In this document: positions 32,969 to 42,887 of the stretch, piece by piece
How the letters are laid out: every line of letters starts with the position of its first letter
Position numbering within the stretch: the first letter of the stretch is position 1
Assembly (NCBI GenBank): GCA_902784425.1
Contig: CACZUS010000022.1
Location: 1 to 58,516 of the forward strand
DNA: 58,516 nucleotides
Direction of reading: 5' to 3'
Origin: an uncultured Bacteroidales bacterium
GTDB lineage: Bacteria > Bacteroidota > Bacteroidia > Bacteroidales > Paludibacteraceae
The notes under the pieces: model-generated
Seen by the model: only the letters and a program-made list of their open reading frames with translations
What the model was told of the DNA's origin: nothing
Database searches by the model: none
Translations under genes and position numbers: made by a program

Positions 32969-34831
32969 TTAATCCGCCCGTACATTTAGTAGAGAGGATT
33001 GAATTCCGTCAGTTGTGTGGATCATCACCACATAGATGCCGTTCGGAAGGTCTGAAATCGTCAGTTTTGCTTGTCTGGCATTGCATGATATGCTTTTGCA
33101 GAGGGTGCCAACGGTGTTGTATAATTCTATGTTGTTGATGATAAAGTCGCTTGATACATTCACCACTTGTGACGCTGGGTTAGGATAGAGAATTGGTTTT
33201 TCTTTGGCCAATGTGTTGTTGACACTGGTCTCTCCATTGCCCAATATCACTGCAGTGATAGAATAAGCAGGCAGGCTCATTCCGAGGGTGTTGCCAGTTA
33301 ACTCAATCGTGCCAGTTTCCAAAGCATTGCTTGTGTGTGAATTGAATGTCTTGGTTTCCGGAAGATTTTGAAGCGTATAAGTGGTGTAAACTCCGTCTTG
33401 GAATTTTGTGTGCAACACTTGTGTTAATGCGTTTTGAACCTTGTTGCTTCGGTTGACAAAGATAACGGTGATAGAGTCACCTTTACTGTTTTTGGATGTA
33501 TAGGCGGAAACGTTTTTCTCATCACTTGAAACGGCTCCTACATTGATCTCCTTTGCACAACTGCTAAAGAGGTGAACCACTTCCCACATGCTATCATACC
33601 ATGTCCATGGTGTAAAATATTCCATACCATGACGAGAGCCTTCACCGATACAAGAAGCGTAGGAGAGTGCTTGTGTCATTTGCGTGGCAGTGTTTTTGAT
33701 GTTGTATTCACCCACGCCAAAGGTGATTCCGTTGTCCGAACCGAAGTATTCGATGATCCAATCCTTGCATCGTTCGAAGATATACTCTTTGGTTTGTGTA
33801 TTATCCCAACCACCGTTAATTTTCTTTACACCGTTAGCTCCTGGGTAGTTGTAATTTTTATCGTAAAACATTCTGTGAGTTTGTAGCATTTGAGCTTCGG
33901 TAGACACCTCTGGGTAATTGTGGATGTCTAAAACATCAATCATTCGAACACCCGTTGCTTTTTCCTCTTGTGCGCATCGCATGATGAAATATTCCAACCA
34001 TGAGTAGGTTTTTCCGTCGACTGTAGGTTGTGTGTTTCCACATCCGTTGTACCATGTCCATTCGGAAGCTGCGGCAGGACCACAAAGTTTCACATTCGGG
34101 TTGATCTTTCGAATTGCCTTTGCCACAGCGAAATATTTTTGCATGATTTCCTCATACGTTTCATTGGTATAGACATCAGTTATGACGTCGCTGTGAGTGC
34201 CACCCCAGATCTCCATTTCATTGTCCATGTTCCAATATTCGAATTGGCTCATGTCGAGATTCAGATCGTTTTTCCAATGGTTGTAGATGCCTACGGTGGA
34301 GTCGGCTGGCCAATCTTGAAGGAATAGACTGGTATCGCCTAATTGAACAACGTTTCCGTTTTCGTCAAAGGAACCACCTCCGCACATCTTCTTGGAGCAT
34401 CCGCTCCACCATTGAGAACGGTTGTATCCCCAATCGTTAAAATTGTAGTCTTTGGATTTTGCCACTTTGCCCAATAGCTGGAAGGCGAACATACCTTTCA
34501 AATTAGGCAGATTTGCCTGAAAATCGCTTGCACGTTTGTCCCAATCACAGTCATATACGTTATTGTACCAGTCGGGGTGACAAGTCAGTTTCTTTCTCCA
34601 ATTGTATTTGGTACAATTGTTTCCGTCGTTCATGCGCTCAAAGCGAATACCCGCCTCTTTTATTAATGAGTATTCCGACGTAGAAGAAGGAGCTCCGTTT
34701 CTGCCATACATGTAAGGTGAAATGGCAATGTTATCACTTTCAGAGTCAATCGTGATGGAAATAGGGGCTTGTTGAGCTTGAGAACTTATGGCAAGAGCCA
34801 TGAGTAGAGATGTAAATAGTTCGTGTTTCAT
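32969..34831 (-). CDS. GH44-like glycoside hydrolase with T9SS sorting domain
   Basis: 620 residues with a signal peptide (MKHELF to SSQAQ, about residues 1-20). The mature start has ISPYMYGRN, typical of GH44 endoglucanases and xyloglucanases. The likely acid/base glutamate is in YWNMDNEMEIW (near residue 205) and the likely nucleophile in FGVGEYN (near residue 371); most GH44 proteins have NEP where this one has NEM. From about residue 545 comes a T9SS type A sorting domain (LYPNPASQVVNV, LPNGIYVV). The expected lysine-rich end is replaced by LLNVRAD, whose last codons coincide with a palindromic repeat. Predicted to be exported through T9SS to the cell surface to cut beta-glucans of plant cell walls. 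Single gene. Confidence 0.82.
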   Translation of the reverse strand: MKHELFTSLLMALAISSQAQQAPISITIDSESDNIAISPYMYGRNGAPSSTSEYSLIKEAGIRFERMNDGNNCTKYNWRKKLTCHPDWYNNVYDCDWDKRASDFQANLPNLKGMFAFQLLGKVAKSKDYNFNDWGYNRSQWWSGCSKKMCGGGSFDENGNVVQLGDTSLFLQDWPADSTVGIYNHWKNDLNLDMSQFEYWNMDNEMEIWGGTHSDVITDVYTNETYEEIMQKYFAVAKAIRKINPNVKLCGPAAASEWTWYNGCGNTQPTVDGKTYSWLEYFIMRCAQEEKATGVRMIDVLDIHNYPEVSTEAQMLQTHRMFYDKNYNYPGANGVKKINGGWDNTQTKEYIFERCKDWIIEYFGSDNGITFGVGEYNIKNTATQMTQALSYASCIGEGSRHGMEYFTPWTWYDSMWEVVHLFSSCAKEINVGAVSSDEKNVSAYTSKNSKGDSITVIFVNRSNKVQNALTQVLHTKFQDGVYTTYTLQNLPETKTFNSHTSNALETGTIELTGNTLGMSLPAYSITAVILGNGETSVNNTLAKEKPILYPNPASQVVNVSSDFIINNIELYNTVGTLCKSISCNARQAKLTISDLPNGIYVVMIHTTDGIQSSLLNVRAD

Positions 34832-34864
34832 TTTCTATCTTTGAATTTATGGTTTTAGTTTAGA

Positions 34865-34872
34865 CAAATTTA
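34865..34872 (-). promoter_or_regulatory. -7 element of the GH44-like gene
   Basis: On the minus strand this reads TAAATTTG, 33 bases before the start codon. No clean TTTG box lies at the expected distance. Confidence 0.45.
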
Positions 34873-35009
34873 TATAAAATTTTTAAAAATGAACTACTGT
34901 TATGAGAATAATCTGTTAATAAAGAATAGTGGGTTGGAAGAGATTTTTGACAAGAAAGTGAGAATGATAAAATTTTCATTAATTAAGTTTTATTTGTGAA
35001 TTTTTATAG

Positions 35010-35017
35010 TATATTTG
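35010..35017 (+). promoter_or_regulatory. -7 element of the OmpA/TSP3 gene
   Basis: TATATTTG, with a TTTT at 34988-34991 in place of the -33 box (18-base spacer). The leader to the ATG at 35092 is about 70 bases, common for abundant outer-membrane protein genes. Confidence 0.5.
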
Positions 35018-35091
35018 CAAATAGTTTATGTGTGTTTTGAAATCTTGTAAGGAAACAATTAAAAGTTAAATATAATAGAAATTCTTAAAAA

Positions 35092-36558
35092 ATGAAGAAA
35101 GTTTTCTTAGCAGCATGTGCAGCATTGGCATCTATGTCATTATTTGCACAATCAGAGGATACACCTTGGGCTATTGGTGTATACGGCAATAAAATTGAGG
35201 CTGCCAACGATTGGGGAAACAAATTTTTCCACGTGGCAGATGGTTTTTATGGCGGAGCCTCTTTTACAGTTTCTCACTATTTGAATAAGTATTTTGATGC
35301 AGAGTTGCAAGCTTTGTGGGGCCGTTATGGAACAAAAGGTGGCGACTTCAATGCAACAGATCCTGATTTCAAGGCTGGAATGGGCTATGTAGACCTATCT
35401 GGAAAGTATAAATTCATTCATGCTGATACGACACTTCTTAATCCATTTGTATTTGTGAGCTTAGGTGCAAGAGCTATCTATGGATTGGATGGTGCAGATG
35501 GTTTCCAAACTACTCTACCAGATAATGAAGGATTCAACTTCGTAATTGGTGGTGGTGCTGGTGTAGATCTTAGAATTTCAGAGAAATGGGGTCTTCGTTA
35601 CTTCCTAAAATATGGTTATCCAATTGGCGGTACTGCTGATGCAAACGATAATCGTAAATGTGGTAAGTTCAACGACCAACATTTGATTCATAGCTTGGGT
35701 GTATACATCAACATCGCATTCAACAATGATAAAGATGGTGATGGTGTACCTAACAAGTTAGATATATGTAAAAATACATTGCCAGAGGCTGTTAAGTTTG
35801 TTGACGAGAAGGGTTGTGATAAGGATTCAGATGGTGATGGTGTTCCTGACTATTTGGATAAATGTGCTAACACTCCTTCTGGTATCAAAGTGGATTCTCT
35901 TGGTTGCCCAGTTGATACAGATGGTGATGGTGTAACAGATGACATCGACTTGTGTCCTGATACTCCAGAAGCTGCAAGAGGCTTTGTAGATGCAAACGGT
36001 TGTCCATTGGATTCTGATGGCGATGGTGTATTTGATTACCTTGATCAATGTCCTGGTACTCCAGCTGAGGCTAGAGGTTTCGTAGACGAGAAGGGTTGCC
36101 CTACAGATAAAGATGGTGATGGAATTTTCGACTACAAGGATGTTTGTCCAGATCAACCAGGAGTAGAGGCTAACAATGGTTGCCCTGAAATCAAGGCTGA
36201 AGTAAAACAAATCTTCGAAAAGGCTTTGAATGGTATCCAATTCGAAACAGGTTCTGCTAAAATCAAGAAATCTTCTAACGGTATCTTGGATCAAGTGGTT
36301 ACTGTTATGAAAGAGAACCCAAGCTGGAAGTTGTCTATCAACGGTCACACTGATAACTCTGGTAAACCAGATAAAAACCAAAAATTGTCTGAGGATCGTG
36401 CCGCAGCTGTTAAGGCTTACTTGGTAAACAAAGGTATCGAAGAGAACCGTTTGACTTCTGCAGGATTCGGTCAAGACAAACCAGTTGCTTCTAACAAGAC
36501 TGCTGCTGGTAAGGCTAAAAACCGTCGTGTTGAGTTTATCGTAAGATTCGAAAAATAA
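35092..36558 (+). CDS. OmpA family protein with TSP3 calcium-binding repeats
   Basis: 488 residues. Signal peptide ending at SLFAQ (residue 19). Residues of about 20-210 are an eight-stranded beta-barrel with alternating aromatic residues. Then come five thrombospondin type 3 repeats with the DxDGDGV calcium loops (about residues 212-362), and the C-terminal OmpA domain (about 370-488) with NGHTDNSG and RAAAVKAYLV, which binds peptidoglycan. This is the major OmpA/OprF-like protein of Bacteroidetes, linking the outer membrane to the cell wall and keeping the envelope stable. It has its own promoter and a strong terminator, so it is a highly expressed single-gene unit. Confidence 0.93.
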   Translation: MKKVFLAACAALASMSLFAQSEDTPWAIGVYGNKIEAANDWGNKFFHVADGFYGGASFTVSHYLNKYFDAELQALWGRYGTKGGDFNATDPDFKAGMGYVDLSGKYKFIHADTTLLNPFVFVSLGARAIYGLDGADGFQTTLPDNEGFNFVIGGGAGVDLRISEKWGLRYFLKYGYPIGGTADANDNRKCGKFNDQHLIHSLGVYINIAFNNDKDGDGVPNKLDICKNTLPEAVKFVDEKGCDKDSDGDGVPDYLDKCANTPSGIKVDSLGCPVDTDGDGVTDDIDLCPDTPEAARGFVDANGCPLDSDGDGVFDYLDQCPGTPAEARGFVDEKGCPTDKDGDGIFDYKDVCPDQPGVEANNGCPEIKAEVKQIFEKALNGIQFETGSAKIKKSSNGILDQVVTVMKENPSWKLSINGHTDNSGKPDKNQKLSEDRAAAVKAYLVNKGIEENRLTSAGFGQDKPVASNKTAAGKAKNRRVEFIVRFEK

Positions 36559-36580
36559 AAATTGAATCAATCTAATAGAG

Positions 36581-36610
36581 AGAGGGAACTTTCGGGTTCC
36601 CTCTTTTTTT
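36581..36610 (+). terminator. Rho-independent terminator after the OmpA/TSP3 gene
   Basis: A nine-base perfect stem (36581-36589 with 36596-36604), a six-base loop TTTCGG and a run of T. Confidence 0.9.
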
Positions 36611-36711
36611 TGTTTCCCTAATTGTGCATGCTATAAATTCATTTCAAATGAGAATTGATTTCAAATTCAAAAATTTTTCTTATATTTACCGAATACTAAT
36701 TTGGATGCTAT

Positions 36712-38721
36712 ATGGAAATGTTGAAACTAATTAAAAACGACCCGTGGTTGAAGCCTTATCAGGATGCAATCGTGGGTAGATATAAATACTATCTTAAAAG
36801 GAAAACCGAGATAGAGCTAAAACAAGGATCTCTATCTGATTTTGCAACAGGATATCTCTACTTCGGATTACATAAGATTGCTAAACACTGGGTGCTGAGA
36901 GAATGGGCTCCTAACGCTACTTCCATTTTTATCATTGGTACATTCAATGATTGGAAAGAATCGGAGTCATATCAGATGAAACCATTGGCGAATGGCGTTT
37001 GGGAATTAGAATTGCCCGAATCTGCCATGAAACATTTGGATTTATATAAGTTGAAGGTCTATTGGAATGGTGGATGTGGAGAAAGAATCCCTGCATGGTG
37101 CCGACGTGTGGTTCAGGATGATTATACAAAGGTGTTCTGTGCTCAGGTGTGGGCTCCTCAACAACCGTATAAGTTTTCAATAAAAAAATTCAAACCAACT
37201 GTATCTCCTCTTCTTATCTATGAAGCTCATATAGGTATGGCAGGTGAGGAAGAGAAGGTCTCTACCTATACAGAATTTAAAGATAATGTTCTGCCAAGAA
37301 TCGTGGAGGATGGCTATAACTGTGTTCAGTTGATGGCTATCCAAGAACACCCTTATTATGGCTCTTTTGGATATCATGTATCCAGTTTCTTTGCTCCTTC
37401 TTCTCGTTTCGGTACTCCAGAAGAGTTGAAGGCATTGATCGATCGCGCTCATGAGCTGGGATTGGCTGTCATCATGGACTTGGTTCATTCTCATGCTGTG
37501 AAGAATGAGAACGAGGGACTCGGACTATTTGATGGAACTCGTTATCAATATTTCCATGAGGGAGATCGTGGCGAACATCATCAATGGGATTCTTATTGCT
37601 TCAACTACGGTAAAAATGAAGTAATCCATTTTCTTCTATCTAATTGTAAATATTGGTTGGAAGAGTTCAAATTTGATGGATTCCGTTTTGATGGTGTCAC
37701 CTCTATGATCTATCTGGACCATGGAATGGGAACCTCTTTTGGCACTTATTCAGATTATTATAGTCCTAATCAAGATGGCGATGCTATTTGCTATCTGACA
37801 ATGGCTAATGCCTTGATTCATGAGGTGAATCCTAAAGCAATTACTATTGCGGAGGATGTCAGCGGTATGCCAGGCTTGGCGTCCAGAATAAAAGATGGTG
37901 GTATGGGATTCGATTATCGCTTGGCGATGGGTATTCCTGATTTTTGGATAAAAATGATCAAAGAGTTCAAAGATGAGGATTGGAAACCTGGTCATATCCT
38001 ATATACGTTAACGAACCATCGTGCGGATGAGAAAGTAATCAGCTATGCAGAAAGTCATGATCAGGCTTTGGTGGGTGATAAAACATTGATGTTCCGTTTG
38101 GCGGATGCCGATATGTATTGGCATATGTCTCGTTTGTTCCCATCTTCTTACATGGTAGATCGTGCTATTGCATTGCATAAAATCATACGTCTGATTACTA
38201 TTTCTACTATCAATGGTGGATACCTGAATTTCATGGGTAATGAGTTCGGTCATCCGGAATGGATCGATTTCCCTCGTGAAGGAAATGGCTGGTCGTACAA
38301 ACATGCACGCAGACAGTGGCATTTGGTGGACGATCATGACTTGAAATATAAGTATCTGGGCGACTTTGACAAAGCAATGGTCAGTTTAGTGAAGTCGACG
38401 ACTAAATTCAATGAGACCCCAATCTATCAGTTGTGGGATAAATCAGACGATCAAGTGCTAGCTTACCAAAGAGGTGATTTGGTCTTTGTTTATAACTTCC
38501 ATCCGTATAAATCGTTCGAGGGATACGGCATCTTGGCAGAAGAGGGTGCCTATGAAATGGTGTTGAATACAGATGATCCATGCTACGGAGGTTTTGGATT
38601 GGTGGATGATAACCAAAAACATTTCACTATAGAGGATGTGAATAAGACAGCTGTCGGCAAAGGTTGGTTACAATTATATCTTCCTTCCCGTACGGCGTTC
38701 GTCTTCCGTAAGGTGGATTGA
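36712..38721 (+). CDS. glgB: 1,4-alpha-glucan branching enzyme
   Basis: 669 residues. An N-terminal CBM48 domain (REWAPNATSIFIIGTFNDW, about residues 62-85) precedes a GH13 barrel with VQLMAIQEHPYYGSFGYHVSSFFAPSSRFG split over two motifs. The catalytic aspartate is in FDGFRFDGV (near residue 325), the acid/base glutamate in TIAEDVSG (near 380) and the third acid in AESHDQAL (near 449). The motif set is the eukaryote-like GH13_8 form common in Bacteroidetes. The enzyme makes alpha-1,6 branches in glycogen. No glycogen synthase is adjacent. It ends flush against the GSCFA gene, with no base between the two converging stop codons. Confidence 0.95.
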   Translation: MEMLKLIKNDPWLKPYQDAIVGRYKYYLKRKTEIELKQGSLSDFATGYLYFGLHKIAKHWVLREWAPNATSIFIIGTFNDWKESESYQMKPLANGVWELELPESAMKHLDLYKLKVYWNGGCGERIPAWCRRVVQDDYTKVFCAQVWAPQQPYKFSIKKFKPTVSPLLIYEAHIGMAGEEEKVSTYTEFKDNVLPRIVEDGYNCVQLMAIQEHPYYGSFGYHVSSFFAPSSRFGTPEELKALIDRAHELGLAVIMDLVHSHAVKNENEGLGLFDGTRYQYFHEGDRGEHHQWDSYCFNYGKNEVIHFLLSNCKYWLEEFKFDGFRFDGVTSMIYLDHGMGTSFGTYSDYYSPNQDGDAICYLTMANALIHEVNPKAITIAEDVSGMPGLASRIKDGGMGFDYRLAMGIPDFWIKMIKEFKDEDWKPGHILYTLTNHRADEKVISYAESHDQALVGDKTLMFRLADADMYWHMSRLFPSSYMVDRAIALHKIIRLITISTINGGYLNFMGNEFGHPEWIDFPREGNGWSYKHARRQWHLVDDHDLKYKYLGDFDKAMVSLVKSTTKFNETPIYQLWDKSDDQVLAYQRGDLVFVYNFHPYKSFEGYGILAEEGAYEMVLNTDDPCYGGFGLVDDNQKHFTIEDVNKTAVGKGWLQLYLPSRTAFVFRKVD

Positions 38722-39669
38722 TTAAAATTTGATAAAAGGATATTTTTTTTCTAGTTCGGCAATTCTGTTGAGCGTCTTTTCATGAAAACTTTTGTAAGAC
38801 TGACTCTCGGGATTGAAAGGTCTGTGGTGGAGGGCTTGATTCAAGCTTTCCACCTCTTTGTTAATGGCTTGTGTCTCTTCGGAAAAATAACAATCAGAGA
38901 ATCTTTCCCAAATATAATTTAGCGCGAATTCGCTTGGATGAAACATATCGTCTGCGTAAAAACGATAGTCTCGCAACTCGTCCATCAAAATCTCGTAAGA
39001 AGGAAAATAGAAACAATCAGAATACATTTCACATATCTTATCAATGGCAAGCAAGAGTGTAGCTTTGCTTAGTTGATTGCCGTGAGCTCCATCTTTCCAG
39101 TGGCGGATGGGACTGACTGTGAATAGGAAGTTGGCATGTTCATTGATTGTATGAACCTTTTCAATGATGCTAAGAATAGCGTCGCAACATTCGGTAGAGG
39201 ATATTCTTCGTCTGTTGAATCTGGCGCTTGCAACCTTGTGGCAGTTGGCAACTATCTCGTTTGTCTCAGTATCTTCATAGACCCAAGCTGTGCCTAATGT
39301 GATGATAAGGAAATCGCACGACTTTATGAATTGATGAGACTCTTCGATAATTGGGTTGATGTTGGCTAAGTAATCGGCAGCGGACAACTTGGCAAATTGA
39401 CTGTGGAATGCGAACGAGTTCCATACTCCTTCGTATTCGAACAACTCCTTCTCCGTTACTTTTTTGTTGTCGACGACCCTGCTGATTGTTTGAAGAATGG
39501 AGATGGGGTTGAAAAGAATTCCCAAAGGATTGCAAGAAACAGAGAATTGATGATCGATCAGTTTTTGACCGATGTTCTCTGTAAAACAAGAACCGAACAT
39601 CATCACCTTGTTCGTGTGCTTGATGTCCAGTTCTTTTTGTATCGGAATAATTGTTCGAAAAGAATCCAT
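38722..39669 (-). CDS. GSCFA domain protein
   Basis: 315 residues. The family name-giving motif appears as FGSCFTENIG near residue 27, and later LGTAWVYED, ETNEIVANCHK, SPIRHWKDG and FHPSEFALNYIW. This is a predicted SGNH/GDSL-like hydrolase family of unknown substrate, likely an esterase or acyltransferase acting on a glycan or lipid. No signal peptide is seen. It lies seven bases downstream of the OmpA lipoprotein gene and is surely in its operon, suggesting an envelope role; this is inference. Confidence 0.88.
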   Translation of the reverse strand: MDSFRTIIPIQKELDIKHTNKVMMFGSCFTENIGQKLIDHQFSVSCNPLGILFNPISILQTISRVVDNKKVTEKELFEYEGVWNSFAFHSQFAKLSAADYLANINPIIEESHQFIKSCDFLIITLGTAWVYEDTETNEIVANCHKVASARFNRRRISSTECCDAILSIIEKVHTINEHANFLFTVSPIRHWKDGAHGNQLSKATLLLAIDKICEMYSDCFYFPSYEILMDELRDYRFYADDMFHPSEFALNYIWERFSDCYFSEETQAINKEVESLNQALHHRPFNPESQSYKSFHEKTLNRIAELEKKYPFIKF

Positions 39670-39676
39670 CTATAGC

Positions 39677-40627
39677 TTATTTTTCGAGCATAGCTTCCAT
39701 CAGTTCGTCGAGATTTGGACTGAGAATGATTTCCGTACGTCTGTTCTTGCTACGAGATTCAGATGTTAGGTTATCATTAATAGGGCAAAACTCTGCGCGA
39801 CCAGTGGCTGATATTTTAGCAGGATCCACATTTGGATTTTGCAATAAGATACGTACAATGGCGGTAGCACGTTTGGTGCTTAGGTCCCAGTTGTCGAGAA
39901 TGTATCCGTTTCCTCTGTAGGCAAGGCTATCTGTATGACCTTCTACGATGACGTTGATATCTTTGTTCTCGGCTAAGAAGTTGGATAGCGTCGTGAGAGC
40001 AGTGCCTCCCTTTTCTTCTACTTCCCATTTACCAGATTTAAACATCAGTTTTTCGTCAAGACTGACGTATACTTTTCCGTTTTTATTGACAACTTCAATA
40101 CCTTTCCCTTTGAAATTAGCGAATGCAGCAGCAATCTTGTTTCTCAAGTCTTTCAAGACACTGTCTTGCTTACTGATGATGCTGCTCAGTTCGTTTACCT
40201 TTTTCTCTTTCTCTGCCAATTGTTTTTCAGATGCTTTTAGATCATCTTCTCTTTTCTGCAATTTCTCCTGTGTTTTTTGCAAATCAGCCAAGAGCGCCTT
40301 TACTTCGGCGGAGTTGGTGGAAGAAGTGATTCTGTCAGACAACTGTTTGTTTGCCGCCTTTAGATCGCGTAGTTCCATTTCGGCTTGATGAAGTGTTTTT
40401 GATTGAGAAATGGAGTCAGCCATCAATTTGTGGATGGTTTTTTGCGCTGCTGCTGAGTCATATTGCAGTTGTGTGATATGTTTTTTCATATCATTGATAT
40501 CAACCCGTTGAGCTTCACGCGTGGTTTGGCAATCAAGAAGTTTTGAATTGGCCGTGGTTAACTCTTTTTTACTAACACAGGATGTGGCAAGAGCGCCTAT
40601 TAGAAAAATGGTCGTGAGTTTTTTCAT
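39677..40627 (-). CDS. OmpA family lipoprotein with coiled coil
   Basis: 316 residues from the ATG at 40627; a 20-codon upstream extension exists but would bury the clear lipoprotein signal MKKLTTIFLIGALATSC, so I chose the internal start. The cysteine near residue 17 should be lipidated. Residues of about 30-170 form a heptad-like coiled coil (repeated Leu, Lys, Glu and Gln; EKLQKREDDLKASEKQL). The C-terminal part is an OmpA domain with VIVEGHTDS and SKNRRTEIIL, which binds peptidoglycan. The architecture (lipid anchor, rod, wall-binding domain) suggests a spacer between outer membrane and cell wall. It is followed by the GSCFA gene after seven bases. Confidence 0.9.
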   Translation of the reverse strand: MKKLTTIFLIGALATSCVSKKELTTANSKLLDCQTTREAQRVDINDMKKHITQLQYDSAAAQKTIHKLMADSISQSKTLHQAEMELRDLKAANKQLSDRITSSTNSAEVKALLADLQKTQEKLQKREDDLKASEKQLAEKEKKVNELSSIISKQDSVLKDLRNKIAAAFANFKGKGIEVVNKNGKVYVSLDEKLMFKSGKWEVEEKGGTALTTLSNFLAENKDINVIVEGHTDSLAYRGNGYILDNWDLSTKRATAIVRILLQNPNVDPAKISATGRAEFCPINDNLTSESRSKNRRTEIILSPNLDELMEAMLEK

Positions 40628-40943
40628 TGAAAAAAAGAATTTGTTTCGAGAAATTGAAATTATCTTTAGGTGGGTTCTATAATTCATTTCGTGGAATTTT
40701 ATAGAACTTGCCTTTTCTTATGCAAACTTACATAAATTCTATGAGAAGAATGGGAGAATGAAGAATATTTTTGTCAAAAAATGTTACATTTCACATAGCT
40801 AACTTTTTTTTTTGTATCTTCGTGCGGATTTATGGAAAAGACCGTTTTAAAGTTGAGATTTATAAATTCACCATTATAAAACGAAAAAAAATAAAAACGT
40901 TAAGTAGAGGGTAATCCTCAAAATGAAATAATTAGAGAAGACG
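40628..40943. promoter_or_regulatory. Divergent intergenic region, ompA-like lipoprotein and dxs
   Basis: About 316 AT-rich bases between two divergent genes. On the minus strand TAAGTTTG (40723-40730) matches the -7 box for the lipoprotein gene, about 95 bases before its ATG. On the plus strand TATCTTCG (40815-40822) is one base off the consensus and could serve dxs with a leader of about 120 bases. I see no hairpin of note, small gene or repeat. Confidence 0.45.
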
Positions 40944-42848
40944 ATGTCGGATACTGTTGGTGCATTATTGCAGAAGGTTGAATATCCATCAGATTTGAAA
41001 AAACTGAAGGAAGAGGAGTTGCCTCAATTTTGCCAAGAATTACGTCAGTTTATTATTGATGAATTGTCGCATAATCCGGGTCATTTGGGTGCGAGTTTGG
41101 GTGTGGTGGAGTTGACTGTGGCACTCCACTATGTCTATGATATGCCAAATGATAATATCGTATGGGATGTGGGACATCAGGCTTATGGACATAAGATTAT
41201 AACGGGACGTAGAACGTTGTTTCACACCAACCGTCAATTGGGTGGCTTGTGTGGATTCCCGAATCCTTCGGAGAGTGAGTATGACTCTTTCATCGCTGGA
41301 CATGCCTCTAATTCCATCTCGGCGGCTTTGGGACTTGATATAGCATCAGCCAAATTAAAAGAAAGTAAGCATACAGTGGCGGTGATTGGAGATGCGGCTA
41401 TCAGTGGCGGTTTGGCTTTTGAAGGATTGAACAACACCTCCTTCTACAAGAATAATCTGCTGATTGTCTTGAATGATAATCACATGGCTATTGATACGCC
41501 TGTTGGTGGATTGAGCGATTATCTAGTTCGCCTGACTACCTCCAAGACCTATAATAAGTGGCGTTACCGCTTTTCTCAGTTGATGCAGAAATGGGGGTTG
41601 ATCAATGAGAAGAAAAAAGGAATGATGATTCGTCGTAACAACTCCTTAAAGGCAGCTATTACGAATCAACATAATATTTTCGAAGGATTAAACATCCGTT
41701 ACTTCGGACCTGTTGATGGTCATGATGTTCAGCAATTGGTGAAGATCCTTCGTGAGATTAAAGATTATGAGGGACCGAAAGTTCTTCATATCAAAACGAC
41801 AAAGGGAAAAGGCTTTAAACCAGCAGAGGAGTCTGCTGCAGAGTGGCACGCCCCTGGTAAATTCAATAAAGAGACGGGTGAGCGTATCATCCCGCCAATA
41901 ACAAAGGATACACCACCTTTGTTTCAGGATGTCTTTGGACATACTTTGTTGGAACTGGCTCGTGAAAATGAGAAGATCATAGGTATCACACCAGCTATGC
42001 CGTCGGGTTGTTCTATGTCGTTTATGATGCATGAGATGCCAGATCGTGTCTATGACGTAGGTATATCGGAGGGACATGCAGTGACCTTCTCGGCAGGATT
42101 GGCTAAGGAGGGAATGATGCCGTTCTGTAATATCTATTCCTCTTTCATGCAACGTGCTTTCGATAATGTGATTCATGACGTGGCTTTGCAGAATCTGGAC
42201 ATGGTTTTATGCTTGGATCGTGCAGGTTTGGTGGGTGCGGATGGCGCTACTCATCATGGCGCTTTTGATTTGGCAGCCTTCCGTTGCGTTCCGAATCTGA
42301 CGATAGCGTCGCCTATGAATGTTATCGAACTGAGAAACTTGATGTATACGGCCTCTCAACCTGGACACGGACCATTCATGATTCGTTATCCAAGAGGAAA
42401 AGGCGTTTTGCTTGATTGGCACTTGCCTTTCCAATCGATGGAAGTGGGTAAAGGTTATTGTGTGACGGAGGGTGATGATGTCGCTGTCTTGTCGCTCGGT
42501 CCATTGGGATACATGGTACAAAAGACCATTTCAAAGGCAAAAGAATTAGGAATCTCGGTTGCACACTACAACATGCTCTTCCTAAAACCTTTAGATGAGA
42601 CTCTTTTGCATGAAGTGGCTAAGAAGTTCAAGAAGATTGTGACAGTGGAAGATGGCTCTATAAAAGGAGGTTTCGGTTCTGCTGTGTTGGAGTTCCTTGC
42701 AGACAATAACTACACGGGTCACATAGTGTCACGTGTCGGTTTGCCAGATCAATTTGCCACGCATGGTACGCCAGATGAGCTATATCATCTCTATGGAATG
42801 GATGTGGAAGGTATTCTGAAAACGATACAAGATTGCGTGAATAAATGA
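40944..42848 (+). CDS. dxs: 1-deoxy-D-xylulose-5-phosphate synthase
   Basis: 634 residues, the normal length. N-terminal [29 protein letters not shown] and the thiamine-binding region [15 protein letters not shown] to NDNHMAID match Dxs, although the usual GDGA is GDAA here. The middle domain has [16 protein letters not shown] with the catalytic glutamate and the [16 protein letters not shown] loop; the C-terminal transketolase-type domain has [13 protein letters not shown]. The enzyme joins pyruvate and glyceraldehyde 3-phosphate in the first step of the MEP isoprenoid pathway and also feeds thiamine and pyridoxal synthesis. It is followed 39 bases later by an unknown membrane protein. Confidence 0.95.
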   Translation: MSDTVGALLQKVEYPSDLKKLKEEELPQFCQELRQFIIDELSHNPGHLGASLGVVELTVALHYVYDMPNDNIVWDVGHQAYGHKIITGRRTLFHTNRQLGGLCGFPNPSESEYDSFIAGHASNSISAALGLDIASAKLKESKHTVAVIGDAAISGGLAFEGLNNTSFYKNNLLIVLNDNHMAIDTPVGGLSDYLVRLTTSKTYNKWRYRFSQLMQKWGLINEKKKGMMIRRNNSLKAAITNQHNIFEGLNIRYFGPVDGHDVQQLVKILREIKDYEGPKVLHIKTTKGKGFKPAEESAAEWHAPGKFNKETGERIIPPITKDTPPLFQDVFGHTLLELARENEKIIGITPAMPSGCSMSFMMHEMPDRVYDVGISEGHAVTFSAGLAKEGMMPFCNIYSSFMQRAFDNVIHDVALQNLDMVLCLDRAGLVGADGATHHGAFDLAAFRCVPNLTIASPMNVIELRNLMYTASQPGHGPFMIRYPRGKGVLLDWHLPFQSMEVGKGYCVTEGDDVAVLSLGPLGYMVQKTISKAKELGISVAHYNMLFLKPLDETLLHEVAKKFKKIVTVEDGSIKGGFGSAVLEFLADNNYTGHIVSRVGLPDQFATHGTPDELYHLYGMDVEGILKTIQDCVNK

Positions 42849-42887
42849 TGTTAGAGTGAAATAACGAATATTTTAATATGCACAAAT

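Noticed and set aside
36944-38337. Minus-strand open frames opposite glgB
   Set aside because: No start context or domains, and the plus strand carries an unmistakable branching enzyme.
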